The translations under genes were made by a program, and so were the position numbers. The notes beneath the pieces are model-generated. The model ran no database searches. It had not been told where the DNA came from and saw nothing but the letters and a program-made list of their open reading frames with translations. A stretch of 64,000 nucleotides of DNA from Cobetia amphilecti (lineage in GTDB: Bacteria > Pseudomonadota > Gammaproteobacteria > Pseudomonadales > Halomonadaceae), in NCBI RefSeq assembly GCF_020217465.1, contig NZ_CP084115.1, forward strand, positions 1,240,001-1,304,000, given 5' to 3'. Shown here one piece after another: positions 32,093 through 40,692 of the stretch. How positions within the stretch are numbered: the stretch's first letter is position 1; every line of letters begins with the position of its first letter.

Positions 32093-32145
32093 GCCTGGCG
32101 ACAGTTGCCAGGCAGGCCATGCGTGTCATCCCGGCATGGCCTGCC
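32093..32145. other. Two adjoining perfect hairpins
   Basis: GCCTGGC (32093-32099) pairs with GCCAGGC (32107-32113), and GGCAGGCCATGC (32111-32122) pairs with GCATGGCCTGCC (32134-32145). The two share three bases, so they are alternatives. No T-run follows on the minus strand. They lie 50 bp after the rhodanese stop codon. Confidence 0.6.
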
Positions 32146-32195
32146 TTGGCGTGCTGGCGCCGGACAGGGGCGTTCCAGTCTGCGATCAAGCGCCT

Positions 32196-33059
32196 TCAGC
32201 GTTCGATGGGCGTATCGTCACGGTTGCCCCATTCCTTCCAGGAGCCCGGATAGGCGCGCACATCGCTGAAGCCCAGCGCCTGACCCACCAGCCAGGTCAG
32301 ACCGGAGCGGTGATGGCTCTGGCAGTGCGTCACGATGTGCTGTTCGGGGTTGAGGCCGCGAGCGCCCAGTTCCGTCACCAGCTCCGCATAGTCGCGGATG
32401 CGCAGGTTGCGCTCACGGTCCATGGCCTCGGTCCACTCGAAATGCACGGCGCCCGGGATATGGCCGAGGCGGGCGTTCTGGCCCTTCTCGCCACGATACT
32501 CTTCCGCGGAGCGCGCATCCCAGACCACGACGCTTTCCTGCGGGTCCTCGGTCGCCAGTCGATCGAGAATGTCTTCCCGCGTCGCCATCACGCTGGTGTC
32601 CATGTAGGCGGCGTGATACTCGCTGGGGCTCCAGTCGCTGGCGGTGTCACTCAGCGGCAGGCCATCGCCTTGCCATGCGTGCAGGCCACCATTGAGGTAG
32701 CTGTAGCGGGTATGACCGAGCAGCGCCAGGGTCCACAGCAGGCGTCCGGCCCAGCCGCCGCCTTCATCGTCATAGGCCACCACATGGCTGTCGCGGGTGA
32801 TGCCAAGGGCTGACATCACGCCAGACAGTGCCTCGGGGCTCGGCACGCCGGGAATGTCGTCGTCATTGCTGCCGACCAGCTGCTTGAAGTCGAGCAGGCG
32901 AGCGCCGGGCACATGACGCGCATGGCTCTCGGCTTTCAGTGGCACGTCGACGATCACGATATCAGGATGGTCGAGCATCTCCGCGAGCTGCTGCGGTTCG
33001 ACGATCAAGGGCAGCAGGTCGGCTTCCGAGGGGGAAGGGTGTGAAGAATCGTGAGACAT
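32196..33059 (-). CDS. Two-domain rhodanese sulfurtransferase
   Basis: 287 residues forming an inactive N-terminal (about 15-140) and a catalytic C-terminal rhodanese domain (about 170-285). The active-site loop is CQSHHRSGLT: the Cys is present, but the loop is CQSHHR and not the CRKGVT of thiosulfate sulfurtransferase or CGSGVT of 3-mercaptopyruvate sulfurtransferase, so donor preference is open. By family it moves sulfane sulfur to cyanide or thiol acceptors. It lies upstream of psd, as in several Pseudomonas-type genomes. Confidence 0.88.
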   Translation of the reverse strand: MSHDSSHPSPSEADLLPLIVEPQQLAEMLDHPDIVIVDVPLKAESHARHVPGARLLDFKQLVGSNDDDIPGVPSPEALSGVMSALGITRDSHVVAYDDEGGGWAGRLLWTLALLGHTRYSYLNGGLHAWQGDGLPLSDTASDWSPSEYHAAYMDTSVMATREDILDRLATEDPQESVVVWDARSAEEYRGEKGQNARLGHIPGAVHFEWTEAMDRERNLRIRDYAELVTELGARGLNPEQHIVTHCQSHHRSGLTWLVGQALGFSDVRAYPGSWKEWGNRDDTPIER

Positions 33060-33675
33060 GGCGTAATCCTTGCTTCTACGAAGAGAGTGATCTTTCCGGC
33101 ATCATGGCACGTCGGCTGGCACTGTGGTCAAGTCACTGCGATCAAGAGATGCAATCAAGTGACTGCGGCGAGGCGAAGTGTCACCGCGCCAGATTCCTTG
33201 CCATCTTGTCCCCTGAAACGACATGTTTTCAGTATAATGCCGCGCGTCACATTCTGGGGCGAACGTGTGAATGCCCAGTACGGACGCATAACGGTACAGA
33301 CGTGGACGACGCGTGTGCCAGCAGGGCACAGTGCGCGCCATGACCTGACCTTCTGGACAGCCTTCTGGACAGGCTTCTGATCAACTGGCGAGGCCAGCCA
33401 GCAGCCAGTAGATCCAGTAGGTCTTGTAGCCAGTAGGTCTTGTCGAAAGAAGCGCTTGTTTCAGTGCAGCGGGCCTGGGGCGAATGCCACATTCTGGCCC
33501 TCGGGAACCCCCTCTTCGCGGCCCCAGGCAATACACTGTCTGTCGCCAGTGGCGCTGCTGCACTCTTCGAGTGCGGTGCGGGCGCTCAACGTGTGTCATT
33601 TCGGTGCAGCATGTCGGCGTCTCGTCGACGCTGAGCTGCTACTCAATCGCTTCATCCTGAACGGGAGTCATCATC
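33060..33675. other. 616 bp region without a gene upstream of the purine permease
   Basis: It contains a TATAAT box at 33233-33238 (a TTGTCC at 33206 is 21 bp away, so the -35 is unclear), giving a leader of over 400 nt. A hairpin TGTGCC/GGCACA lies near 33314-33330. Short direct repeats are CCTTCTGGACAG-like copies at about 33349-33375 and CCAGTAGGTCTTGT twice at about 33413-33442. I could not match any known purine, xanthine or guanidine riboswitch. Open frames are spurious in appearance. Confidence 0.45.
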
Positions 33676-35010
33676 TTGCTCGAGCGCCTATTCTCACTGC
33701 GTGCCGAAGGCACCACGACGCGCACGGAAGTGCTGGCGGGCATCGCCACCTTCATGGCGTCGATGTACATCATCGTGGTCAATCCCGGCATCCTGTCAGC
33801 CGCCGGCGTGCCATTCAGTGCCGCCCTCACGGCGACCGTGCTGGTCAGCTTCTTCGGCAGCCTGATGATGGGCCTGTACGCGCGCAACCCGATCCTGGTC
33901 GCGCCGGGCATGGGCATCAATGCCCTGTTCGCCTACACCATGGTACTGGGCGGTGGCATGAGCTGGGAGGTCGCGCTGGGCTGCGTGTTCTGGGCCGGCG
34001 TCATCTTCGCGGTACTGGCCCTATTCAACGTGCGCCGCCTGGTGATCGATGCGATTCCCGCTCAGCTTCGCTACGCCATCGCCTGTGGTATCGGCCTGTT
34101 CATCACCTTGATCGGTCTGGTGAATGCCAAGCTGATCGTCTCCAACCCTGTCACCGTGGTCAGTGTCGCGCCGATGACGCCCTCACTGGTGGTCTTCCTG
34201 CTGGGGCTGGCGCTGACTGCCATCCTGGTCGCGAAGCGCATCCACGGCGCTCTGATCATCGGCATCATCGTCACGACCCTGATGGCGACCACCATCGGGC
34301 GTCTGTGGGGGGATGGCAGCGCCTACTTCCCGCCGGAGATCGCTCAGCCGACGCTGGTCAACTTCACCGGTATCTTCGCTGCGCCTGATTTCAGCGGCCT
34401 GCTGGCGCTGGACCTGCTCGGCTCGCTCAAGGTGGCCTATGCGCCATTCATCTTCGTCATCCTGTTCACGGTGTTCTTCGATGCGCTCTCGACCTTCATG
34501 GCAGTGGCCGAGGCGGGCAATCTGAAGGACGAGAATGGTGACCCGCGCAATATCCGTCGCTCGATGATGGTCGATGCCTTCTCGGCGCTGGTGTCCGCAC
34601 CACTCGGCACCAGCCCGGCGAACGCCTACATTGAATCGGCGGCCGGTATCAGTCAGGGCGGACGCACCGGGCTGGTCGCGGTGGTGGTGGCGCTCTGCTT
34701 CCTGCCGTTCCTGTTCCTGGCGCCGCTGCTGTCGCTGGTGCCGTCCATCGCGACCGCTCCGGCGCTGATTCTGGTCGGCGTGTTCATGATGGAGCCGATC
34801 GGCAAGATCCACTGGCACCAGTTCGATGATGCGATTCCGGCCTTCATCGCCATGGTGATGATTCCGCTGACCTACTCCATCACCCACGGTATCGTGTTCG
34901 GTTTCCTGAGCTTCGTGGTCATCAAGCTCGGCGTCGGCAAGGCGCGCGAGATTCGCCCGACCATGTGGGTGCTGTTCGCGCTGTCACTGCTGCTGTTGCT
35001 GGAAGGCTAG
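33676..35010 (+). CDS. NCS2/AzgA-like purine permease, TTG start
   Basis: 444 residues with about 12 to 14 membrane segments. The start is TTG 33676, preceded by GGGAG; a stop codon lies 18 bp upstream in frame and no ATG fits. Signatures: NPILVAPGMGINALFAYTM, FFDALSTFMAVAEAGNL and APLGTSPANAYIESAAGISQ. This branch (COG2252: GhxP, AdeP and relatives) imports adenine, guanine or hypoxanthine by proton symport. The exact base cannot be told from sequence. It is monocistronic with a strong terminator. Confidence 0.9.
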   Translation: MLERLFSLRAEGTTTRTEVLAGIATFMASMYIIVVNPGILSAAGVPFSAALTATVLVSFFGSLMMGLYARNPILVAPGMGINALFAYTMVLGGGMSWEVALGCVFWAGVIFAVLALFNVRRLVIDAIPAQLRYAIACGIGLFITLIGLVNAKLIVSNPVTVVSVAPMTPSLVVFLLGLALTAILVAKRIHGALIIGIIVTTLMATTIGRLWGDGSAYFPPEIAQPTLVNFTGIFAAPDFSGLLALDLLGSLKVAYAPFIFVILFTVFFDALSTFMAVAEAGNLKDENGDPRNIRRSMMVDAFSALVSAPLGTSPANAYIESAAGISQGGRTGLVAVVVALCFLPFLFLAPLLSLVPSIATAPALILVGVFMMEPIGKIHWHQFDDAIPAFIAMVMIPLTYSITHGIVFGFLSFVVIKLGVGKAREIRPTMWVLFALSLLLLLEG

Positions 35011-35071
35011 GCTTCGAAAGCGGTGGTGATGTGTCTCGAGGCTGTGATGTAACTCGAGGGCCTCGAGCATG

Positions 35072-35112
35072 AAAAAGCCCCGCCAGGCAGTCACTGCCTG
35101 GCGGGGCTTTTT
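35072..35112. terminator. Bidirectional terminator between permease gene and rsgA
   Basis: AAAAAGCCCCGCCAGGCAG pairs with CTGCCTGGCGGGGCTTTTT around TCA. Perfect stem with A- and T-runs. Confidence 0.95.
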
Positions 35113-35139
35113 GTTGACGGCTTTTTTGATAGCGCCTGA

Positions 35140-36150
35140 TCAGCTCTCGGTCAGCGAGAGCAGAATCTTCTTGTAGCTCTCGAAGCGCACGCGGCCGATC
35201 TCACCGTTGTCCACGGCCTGAAGCAGGGCGCAGCCCGGCTCCTTCTCATGCTTGCAGTCGCGGAAGCGGCAATAGCCGAGATAGTCGTGGAACTCGCGGA
35301 AGCCGTCGGTGACCTGCTCGGGAGTCAGGTGTACCAGGCCGAATTCGCGGATGCCGGGTGAGTCGATCAGGTCACCGCCATCCGGCATGTGATAGAGCCA
35401 GGCGGTGGTGGTGGTGTGCATGCCCTGGCGTGATTCGGCCGACAGCGGGCCGACACGAACCTCTTCCCTGGGCAGCAGCATGCCGATCAGGGACGACTTG
35501 CCGACGCCACTCTGGCCGACGAAGACCGAGGTGCGGTCGCTGAGCTGGGCCTTGAGGGCATCGAGCCCCGACTCGCCACGCGTGGTACAGGCGACGACTT
35601 CGTAGCCGAGCGCTTCATAGCGTGCCAGCAGGTCGCGTAGCTCACCGCCGCTTTCCGGCAGCAGGTCGACCTTGTTGAGCACCAGCACTGGCGTGATGCC
35701 GGTGGCTTCCGCGGCGATCAGATAGCGGTCGATCAGGTTGGGCTGCGGGGCGGGTTCGGCGGCGAACACGATCAGGATCTGGTCGATGTTGGCCGCCACC
35801 GGCTTGAGCACGCCGCGCATGTCGGGGCGTTCAAGCTCGGTGGTACGTGCGCCACGCGCGACGACGACGCCGCTGGCATCGCTGGCTTCGCGCCAGATGA
35901 CCCGGTCACCGGTGACCAGCGTCTCGAGGTTGGCGCGCAGGTGGCAGCGGTGCAGGCTGCCGGATTCGCTTTCGACTTCCAGGCTGCGCCCGAAGTGGGC
36001 GATGACACGGCCATGCTGCTCCGGGCCATATTCGCCGGCGTCGAGCTTGTCACGGTCCTGCGCCTCGCGCTTCTCGGCGCGCTTGGTACGCTCGGCCTGC
36101 ACCTTCTCGATTCGCCATTGCTGCTGGCGGCTTAGCTTGCGTTTACTCAT
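35140..36150 (-). CDS. rsgA: Ribosome small subunit GTPase RsgA
   Basis: 336 residues from ATG 36150; the open frame continues upstream through orn in antisense but is not conserved. A basic N-terminus (MSKRKLSRQQQWRIEK) and OB fold precede a circularly permuted GTPase with G4 LNKVD before G1 GQSGVGKSS and G3 DSPG. The zinc motif CRFRDCKHEKEPGC closes it. It assists late 30S maturation. It is divergent from orn, as in enterics. Confidence 0.96.
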   Translation of the reverse strand: MSKRKLSRQQQWRIEKVQAERTKRAEKREAQDRDKLDAGEYGPEQHGRVIAHFGRSLEVESESGSLHRCHLRANLETLVTGDRVIWREASDASGVVVARGARTTELERPDMRGVLKPVAANIDQILIVFAAEPAPQPNLIDRYLIAAEATGITPVLVLNKVDLLPESGGELRDLLARYEALGYEVVACTTRGESGLDALKAQLSDRTSVFVGQSGVGKSSLIGMLLPREEVRVGPLSAESRQGMHTTTTAWLYHMPDGGDLIDSPGIREFGLVHLTPEQVTDGFREFHDYLGYCRFRDCKHEKEPGCALLQAVDNGEIGRVRFESYKKILLSLTES

Positions 36151-36333
36151 GCTTGGCTGGTGACTCCGGTCGCCGTTCGTTCGCCAGGGATGGGAGAGTC
36201 TTCCCCCCTTTGCGGCGCGATTGTACCCTTTGCGCCCTCGGGTGTCGTGCGACGCCCCGGGATGGCGTGTGATACTGCTGTCATCGACTGGCGTCCCGCG
36301 CCATTCCATCATCTGCTCAGCAAGGAGTGACCC

Positions 36334-36906
36334 ATGGCAAATCCCACCGCGCAGGCCGACCGCCTCATCTGGATCGACCTGGAAATGACCGGTCTCGACC
36401 CGGCGCGTGAGCGCATCATCGAGGTGGCCACGCTGGTCACCGACGGCGACCTCAACCTGATCGCCGAAGGCCCGGTGTTGGCCGTGCATCAGCCGGACAG
36501 CCTGCTGGAGGCGATGGATGAGTGGAATACGCGCACCCATGGTGAATCCGGGCTGGTGAAGCGCGTCAAGGAAAGTCAGATAGATACCGCCGAAGCCGAA
36601 CGCCAGACCCTCGAGTTCCTGGCCCGGCACGTGGCGGCAGGCGCTTCGCCGATGTGTGGCAACAGCGTGCATCAGGACCGCCGCTTCCTGCAGCACGAGA
36701 TGCCGTTGCTGGAAGAATTCTTCCACTATCGCAACATCGATGTCTCGACCCTGAAAGAGCTGGCCAAGCGCTGGAATCCGGCCGCGCTCGACGGCTTCAA
36801 GAAGCGTGCGACCCACCAGGCGATGGACGATATCCGTGAGTCACTGGCGGAGCTTGCACATTACCGCAAGACCTTCCTCAAGCTGACCCAGCAGGGCATC
36901 GTCTAA
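36334..36906 (+). CDS. orn: Oligoribonuclease
   Basis: 190 residues of the DEDDh exonuclease fold: [10 protein letters not shown] (Exo I), [17 protein letters not shown] (Exo II) and the C-terminal [17 protein letters not shown] (Exo III with His and Asp). It degrades diribonucleotides, including pGpG made by EAL phosphodiesterases such as the one at 1-1101. ATG follows AAGGAGTGACCC. Confidence 0.97.
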   Translation: MANPTAQADRLIWIDLEMTGLDPARERIIEVATLVTDGDLNLIAEGPVLAVHQPDSLLEAMDEWNTRTHGESGLVKRVKESQIDTAEAERQTLEFLARHVAAGASPMCGNSVHQDRRFLQHEMPLLEEFFHYRNIDVSTLKELAKRWNPAALDGFKKRATHQAMDDIRESLAELAHYRKTFLKLTQQGIV

Positions 36907-36951
36907 GTATCGCTCCTTAACTGAAAGCGATAGCCCTGGAGGCAACGCCTC

Positions 36952-38097
36952 TCAAAGCGCGGTGGCCAGGCGGGCGCCGCGCTTGATGGCCTGCTCCTTC
37001 AGCGCCCAGCGCACATGCTCGCGCAGTGGCTCGCTGGGGTAGGCCAGACGGGCGCGCAGCACATGCTCGACCTGCTCCGACCAGGGCGCGTTGCCCAGCC
37101 CGATGGCGATGTTGGAGAGCCACTTCTCGTAGCCGATGCGTCGAATCGGGCTGCCTTCCGTCTTGCTGAGAAATTCCTGCTCCCCCCAGCAGAACAGGCG
37201 GATCAGCTCGATGCGATCCAGATCATGACGCGGCGAGAAGTCAGTCTCCTGGGTCGCCTTGGCGAAGCGCGTGAAGGGGCAGAACAGCTGACAGTCATCG
37301 CAGCCGTAGATGCGGTTGCCCATCGGGCGGCGGAATTCCTCGGGGATGGCGCTATCGAGCTCGATGGTCAGGTACGAGATGCAGCGCCGCGCATCGACGA
37401 CCTTGTCCTCGACGATGGCATCCGTCGGGCAGGCGACCTTGCAGGCGTTGCAGCTGCCGCAGTGTTCCTTTTCAAAGGGGGCGTCCACCGGCAGGGGCAG
37501 GTCGGTGTAGAGTTCGCCCAGGAAGAACAGGCAGCCGGCCTGCTGATTCATCAGCATGGCGTTCTTGCCGAACCAGCCGATGCCGGCCTTCTGTGCCAGG
37601 GCGCGCTCCATCACCGGGGCGGAGTCGACGAAGGCGCGATAGCCGAACTTGCCGACTTCCTTCTCGATCTGCTTGGCCAGATTGGCCAGTCGCTTGCGCA
37701 TCAGCTTGTGGTAATCACGCCCCAGCGCGTAGCGTGACACATAGGCGCGTTCGGGTTGGCTGAGCACCTGAGTGGTCTCGACCTCAGGCGGCAGGTAATC
37801 GAGGCGCACGCTGATGACGCGCAGTGTCCCGGGCACCAGCTCCTCAGGACGAGTGCGCTTGGTGCCGTGCTTGGCCATGAAGTTCATCTCGCCGTGATGG
37901 CCGTTGGCCAGCCAGCGCTCCAGATAGGCCACGTGGGCCGAGAGGTCGACATCGGTGATGCCGACCTGCTGAAAACCCAGCTCGCGCCCCCATGTCTTGA
38001 TGCGCGTCGCCAGTGCCGCCATGGCCTGTTCATCGGCGGCGGGGCTCCCGGTGTCGGCAGGTGAAGCGGCGGCGGTGGATGAGTGCGGAGCAGACAT
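36952..38097 (-). CDS. queG: Epoxyqueuosine reductase QueG
   Basis: 381 residues from ATG 38097; a 56-codon in-frame extension upstream is not conserved and contains the repeat region. Two 4Fe-4S motifs appear, CGSCNACKVACP (about 206-217) and CDDCQLFCPF, with the catalytic Asp region RAFVDSAPVMERALAQKAGIG (given here as VDSAPVMERALAQ) that binds cobalamin and substrate. It reduces epoxyqueuosine to queuosine in tRNA. The gene is divergent from nnr, matching the enteric order. Confidence 0.95.
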   Translation of the reverse strand: MSAPHSSTAAASPADTGSPAADEQAMAALATRIKTWGRELGFQQVGITDVDLSAHVAYLERWLANGHHGEMNFMAKHGTKRTRPEELVPGTLRVISVRLDYLPPEVETTQVLSQPERAYVSRYALGRDYHKLMRKRLANLAKQIEKEVGKFGYRAFVDSAPVMERALAQKAGIGWFGKNAMLMNQQAGCLFFLGELYTDLPLPVDAPFEKEHCGSCNACKVACPTDAIVEDKVVDARRCISYLTIELDSAIPEEFRRPMGNRIYGCDDCQLFCPFTRFAKATQETDFSPRHDLDRIELIRLFCWGEQEFLSKTEGSPIRRIGYEKWLSNIAIGLGNAPWSEQVEHVLRARLAYPSEPLREHVRWALKEQAIKRGARLATAL

Positions 38098-38240
38098 GGG
38101 GGTTCCAGCGAGATCGAGGGCAGAGGCGCGCCACCTTAGCGCAACTTGCCGGTCAGCCCAAGCGTGCTGCCTGACGGCGTGAGCACGGCAGGTAAGGCGC
38201 AGTAGAAAGGAAGGCGGCATGCAGCGCCATGCCTCACGAT

Positions 38241-38316
38241 AGGCAACGCACATCCAGGCAGGCAACGAGCGTCCAGACAGGCAACGAACATCCAGTCAGG
38301 CAATGGATATCCAGAC
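38241..38316. repeat. 19 bp tandem repeat, four copies
   Basis: Units start AGGCAACG or AGGCAATG and end TCCAG plus two bases: 38241-38259, 38260-38278, 38279-38297, 38298-38316. The array ends just before the AAGGAG of nnr, so it lies in the nnr promoter or leader and in the queG upstream region. Confidence 0.92.
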
Positions 38317-38329
38317 AAGGAGTGTAGGC

Positions 38330-40135
38330 ATGACAGCGCACGAATCGACCTCTGACCAGACCTGCCCCCCGGCATCTTCGGCGACCATGACGCTGTGGCG
38401 TTCGGTCAACTGTCTGTGGCCGTTGGCGGCGCTGCGTGATCTGGAGCATTGGATGCTCGCGGAGGAGACCGTCGCCGCTGACAGTGGCCAGAGCGAGGCG
38501 CCGGTGGAGAAGCGCCTGATGGGGCGCGCCGCGCAATCGGCGTTCGATCTGCTGCGTCAGCGTTGGCCGGAGGCGCGCAGGCTGTGCGTGCTGTGTGGCG
38601 GCGGCAACAATGGCGGTGATGGCTATCTGCTGGCGCGCCTGGCATTGCTGGCGGGCTTCGAGGTGCGAGTCATCGCCTTGACGCCGGAGGATGCCTTGAC
38701 CGGTGATGCGCAGCTGGCCGCGATCGCGGCGCGCGAGGCTGGTGTCGAGACGCTGGCATGGCCGAAGGCCGATGAGGAGGCGGCGGATGCGCTGCTCAAG
38801 GGCTGGCCCTTGCTGGTGGATGCGCTGACCGGCATCGGCCTGCGCGATGCGCCGCGCGGCAGTGTGGTCGAAGCCATCGAGCGCATCAATCACGCTCATC
38901 AGCAGGGCGTGCATGTCATGGCGCTGGATGTGCCCTCAGGCTTGAACGCCGCGACAGGCGCGGTCGCGGGTGTCGCCGTGGAAGCGGATGTGACGCTGAC
39001 GTTTCTGGTCGACAAGCCGGGCCTGCACACCGGACGCGCCGAGCTGCACGCCGGGCACGTCAGTCTGGCGCGCCTGGGCGCGGCGCGCGTGTTGCCGGAG
39101 GTGGTCGCGCAGTCGCGAACCGCGGCCTTGCTGGCAGAGGACGCCGTGCAGCGGCTGACACCGCGCTGGCTGGAGTCCGAGCTGGTGCCGCGCTCGCCGC
39201 TGGCCCACAAGGGCGATACCGGCAGTGTGCTGGTCTTCGGCGGCGGGCCGGGGCTGGGGGGCTCGGTATTGCTGGCCAGTGAGGCGGCGGCGCGGGCCGG
39301 CGCCGGCAAGGTCGCGCTGCTGACGGCGCCCGCGCATATCAGCGCCAGCCTGACGCGCTGCCCTGAGGTCATGGCGCGCGGTCTCAATAGTGGCCCTGAG
39401 GGCAGCAACCATGATGGCTTCGCCGTGCTGGAATCACAGCTGGCACAGGCCAGTGTGACGCTGGTCGGGCCGGGCATGGGCACCGAGAGTCTCGAGAGCA
39501 TGCTGTGGGGCTGGGGCGGCATGTCGCGGGTGCTGGCGGCGGGGCAGCCGCTGGTCGTCGATGCCGATGGCCTGAGCCTGCTGGCCTGGCGCGCGAGCGA
39601 AGGCGACATCATCCGTCGCGACGACTGGGTGCTGACGCCGCATCCCGGCGAGGCCGCGCGTTTGCTCGATTGCAGTGTGGCGGACGTCGAACGTGACCGG
39701 ATCGCAGCCGCAAGAGCGCTTCAGCAGCGTTTCGGCGGCAGCGTGGTGCTCAAGGGCGCGGGCAGTCTGGTGGCGAGTCCTGCGGGGGGGCTCGAGGGGC
39801 CGGCGGTGGCGCTCTGCCCCTATGGCAATCCGGGCATGGCCAGTGGCGGCATGGGCGATGTGCTGGGTGGCATCATCGCGGGTCTGGCGGCGCAGGCGCT
39901 CAACGGCGGCTTCGATGCACGCCAGCCGCGTTCCTCCCAGGATGAGGCGGCGCAGGCCCGGCGAGTCACGCGCGCCATGGCGCAGGCGGCCAGGCTTGGG
40001 GTGCTGGTGCATGCCCTGGCGGCCGACCGGGCGGTACAGGAGCGTGGTGAACGTGGCCTGCTCGCGGGTGATCTGGCATCCTATATGCATTTATTGCTCA
40101 ATCCACGGGCCCGAGATGCGCATACTTCTGTCTGA
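38330..40135 (+). CDS. nnr: Bifunctional NAD(P)H-hydrate epimerase / ADP-dependent dehydratase
   Basis: 601 residues from ATG 38330 (AAGGAG at 38317); a start nine codons earlier is less likely. The N-terminal YjeF domain has CGGGNNGGDGYLLARLA and DALTGIGL. The C-terminal carbohydrate-kinase-like domain has HKGDTGSVLVFGGGPGLGG, VVDADGLSLL, TPHPGEAARLL and NPGMASGGMGDVLGGIIAGL. It repairs NADHX/NADPHX. Its 3' end overlaps tsaE by 20 bp. Confidence 0.95.
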   Translation: MTAHESTSDQTCPPASSATMTLWRSVNCLWPLAALRDLEHWMLAEETVAADSGQSEAPVEKRLMGRAAQSAFDLLRQRWPEARRLCVLCGGGNNGGDGYLLARLALLAGFEVRVIALTPEDALTGDAQLAAIAAREAGVETLAWPKADEEAADALLKGWPLLVDALTGIGLRDAPRGSVVEAIERINHAHQQGVHVMALDVPSGLNAATGAVAGVAVEADVTLTFLVDKPGLHTGRAELHAGHVSLARLGAARVLPEVVAQSRTAALLAEDAVQRLTPRWLESELVPRSPLAHKGDTGSVLVFGGGPGLGGSVLLASEAAARAGAGKVALLTAPAHISASLTRCPEVMARGLNSGPEGSNHDGFAVLESQLAQASVTLVGPGMGTESLESMLWGWGGMSRVLAAGQPLVVDADGLSLLAWRASEGDIIRRDDWVLTPHPGEAARLLDCSVADVERDRIAAARALQQRFGGSVVLKGAGSLVASPAGGLEGPAVALCPYGNPGMASGGMGDVLGGIIAGLAAQALNGGFDARQPRSSQDEAAQARRVTRAMAQAARLGVLVHALAADRAVQERGERGLLAGDLASYMHLLLNPRARDAHTSV

Positions 40136-40601
40136 TGAAAACGCCCAGGTTGCCTTCGGCACTCAATTGGGAAATATCCTTGCCGGCCGCGGGCTGGTGT
40201 TCCTTGAGGGTGAGCTGGGGGCGGGCAAGACGACCCTGACCCGCGGCGTGCTGCGCGCCTATGGTCACCAGGGTGCGGTCAAGAGCCCGACCTACACCCT
40301 GGTGGAGCCCTACGTGCTGCCACGGGCCGAGGGTGGCGAGTGGCACATCAACCACTTCGATCTCTACCGCCTCGCCGACCCTGAAGAGCTCGAGTTCATC
40401 GGGGGGCGCGATCTGCTCGCCGCCGACAGCCTGGCGCTGATCGAGTGGCCGAGCTGTGGTCAGGGCTTTCTGCCCACGCCGGATCTGCGCATCACGCTGT
40501 TCGTCGCCGACGAAGGACGCGAGGCCGAATTGACTGCCCTGACACCGCGAGGTGAGGGTTGGTTGGCAACACTGGCCGAGCGCCGAACCTCTCAGGCATG
40601 A
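40116..40601 (+). CDS. tsaE: tRNA t6A biosynthesis ATPase TsaE
   Basis: 161 residues. The ATG at 40116 lies inside the end of nnr, so the genes are translationally close. P-loop GELGAGKTTLTRG (about 32-44), VKSPTYTLVEPY (switch-like), HFDLYRLADPEELEFIG and ALIEWP are family features. It powers the TsaBDE complex that makes N6-threonylcarbamoyladenosine at tRNA A37. Confidence 0.95.
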   Translation: MRILLSDENAQVAFGTQLGNILAGRGLVFLEGELGAGKTTLTRGVLRAYGHQGAVKSPTYTLVEPYVLPRAEGGEWHINHFDLYRLADPEELEFIGGRDLLAADSLALIEWPSCGQGFLPTPDLRITLFVADEGREAELTALTPRGEGWLATLAERRTSQA

Positions 40602-40692
40602 TGACGCCGTTCCGCTTGCGTTGTCTGGCGGCGCAGTGTCCGATCATTCGTTATCTTCATTCATGTTCTTTCTGTCTGGGTCATCCTGTCTG

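Noticed and set aside
33240-33670. Purine or guanidine riboswitch upstream of the permease
   Set aside because: I could not find the conserved junction bases of any known class; only generic stems and repeats.
38241-38316. CRISPR-like array
   Set aside because: Repeats of 19 bp are directly abutting with no spacers and no cas genes are near.
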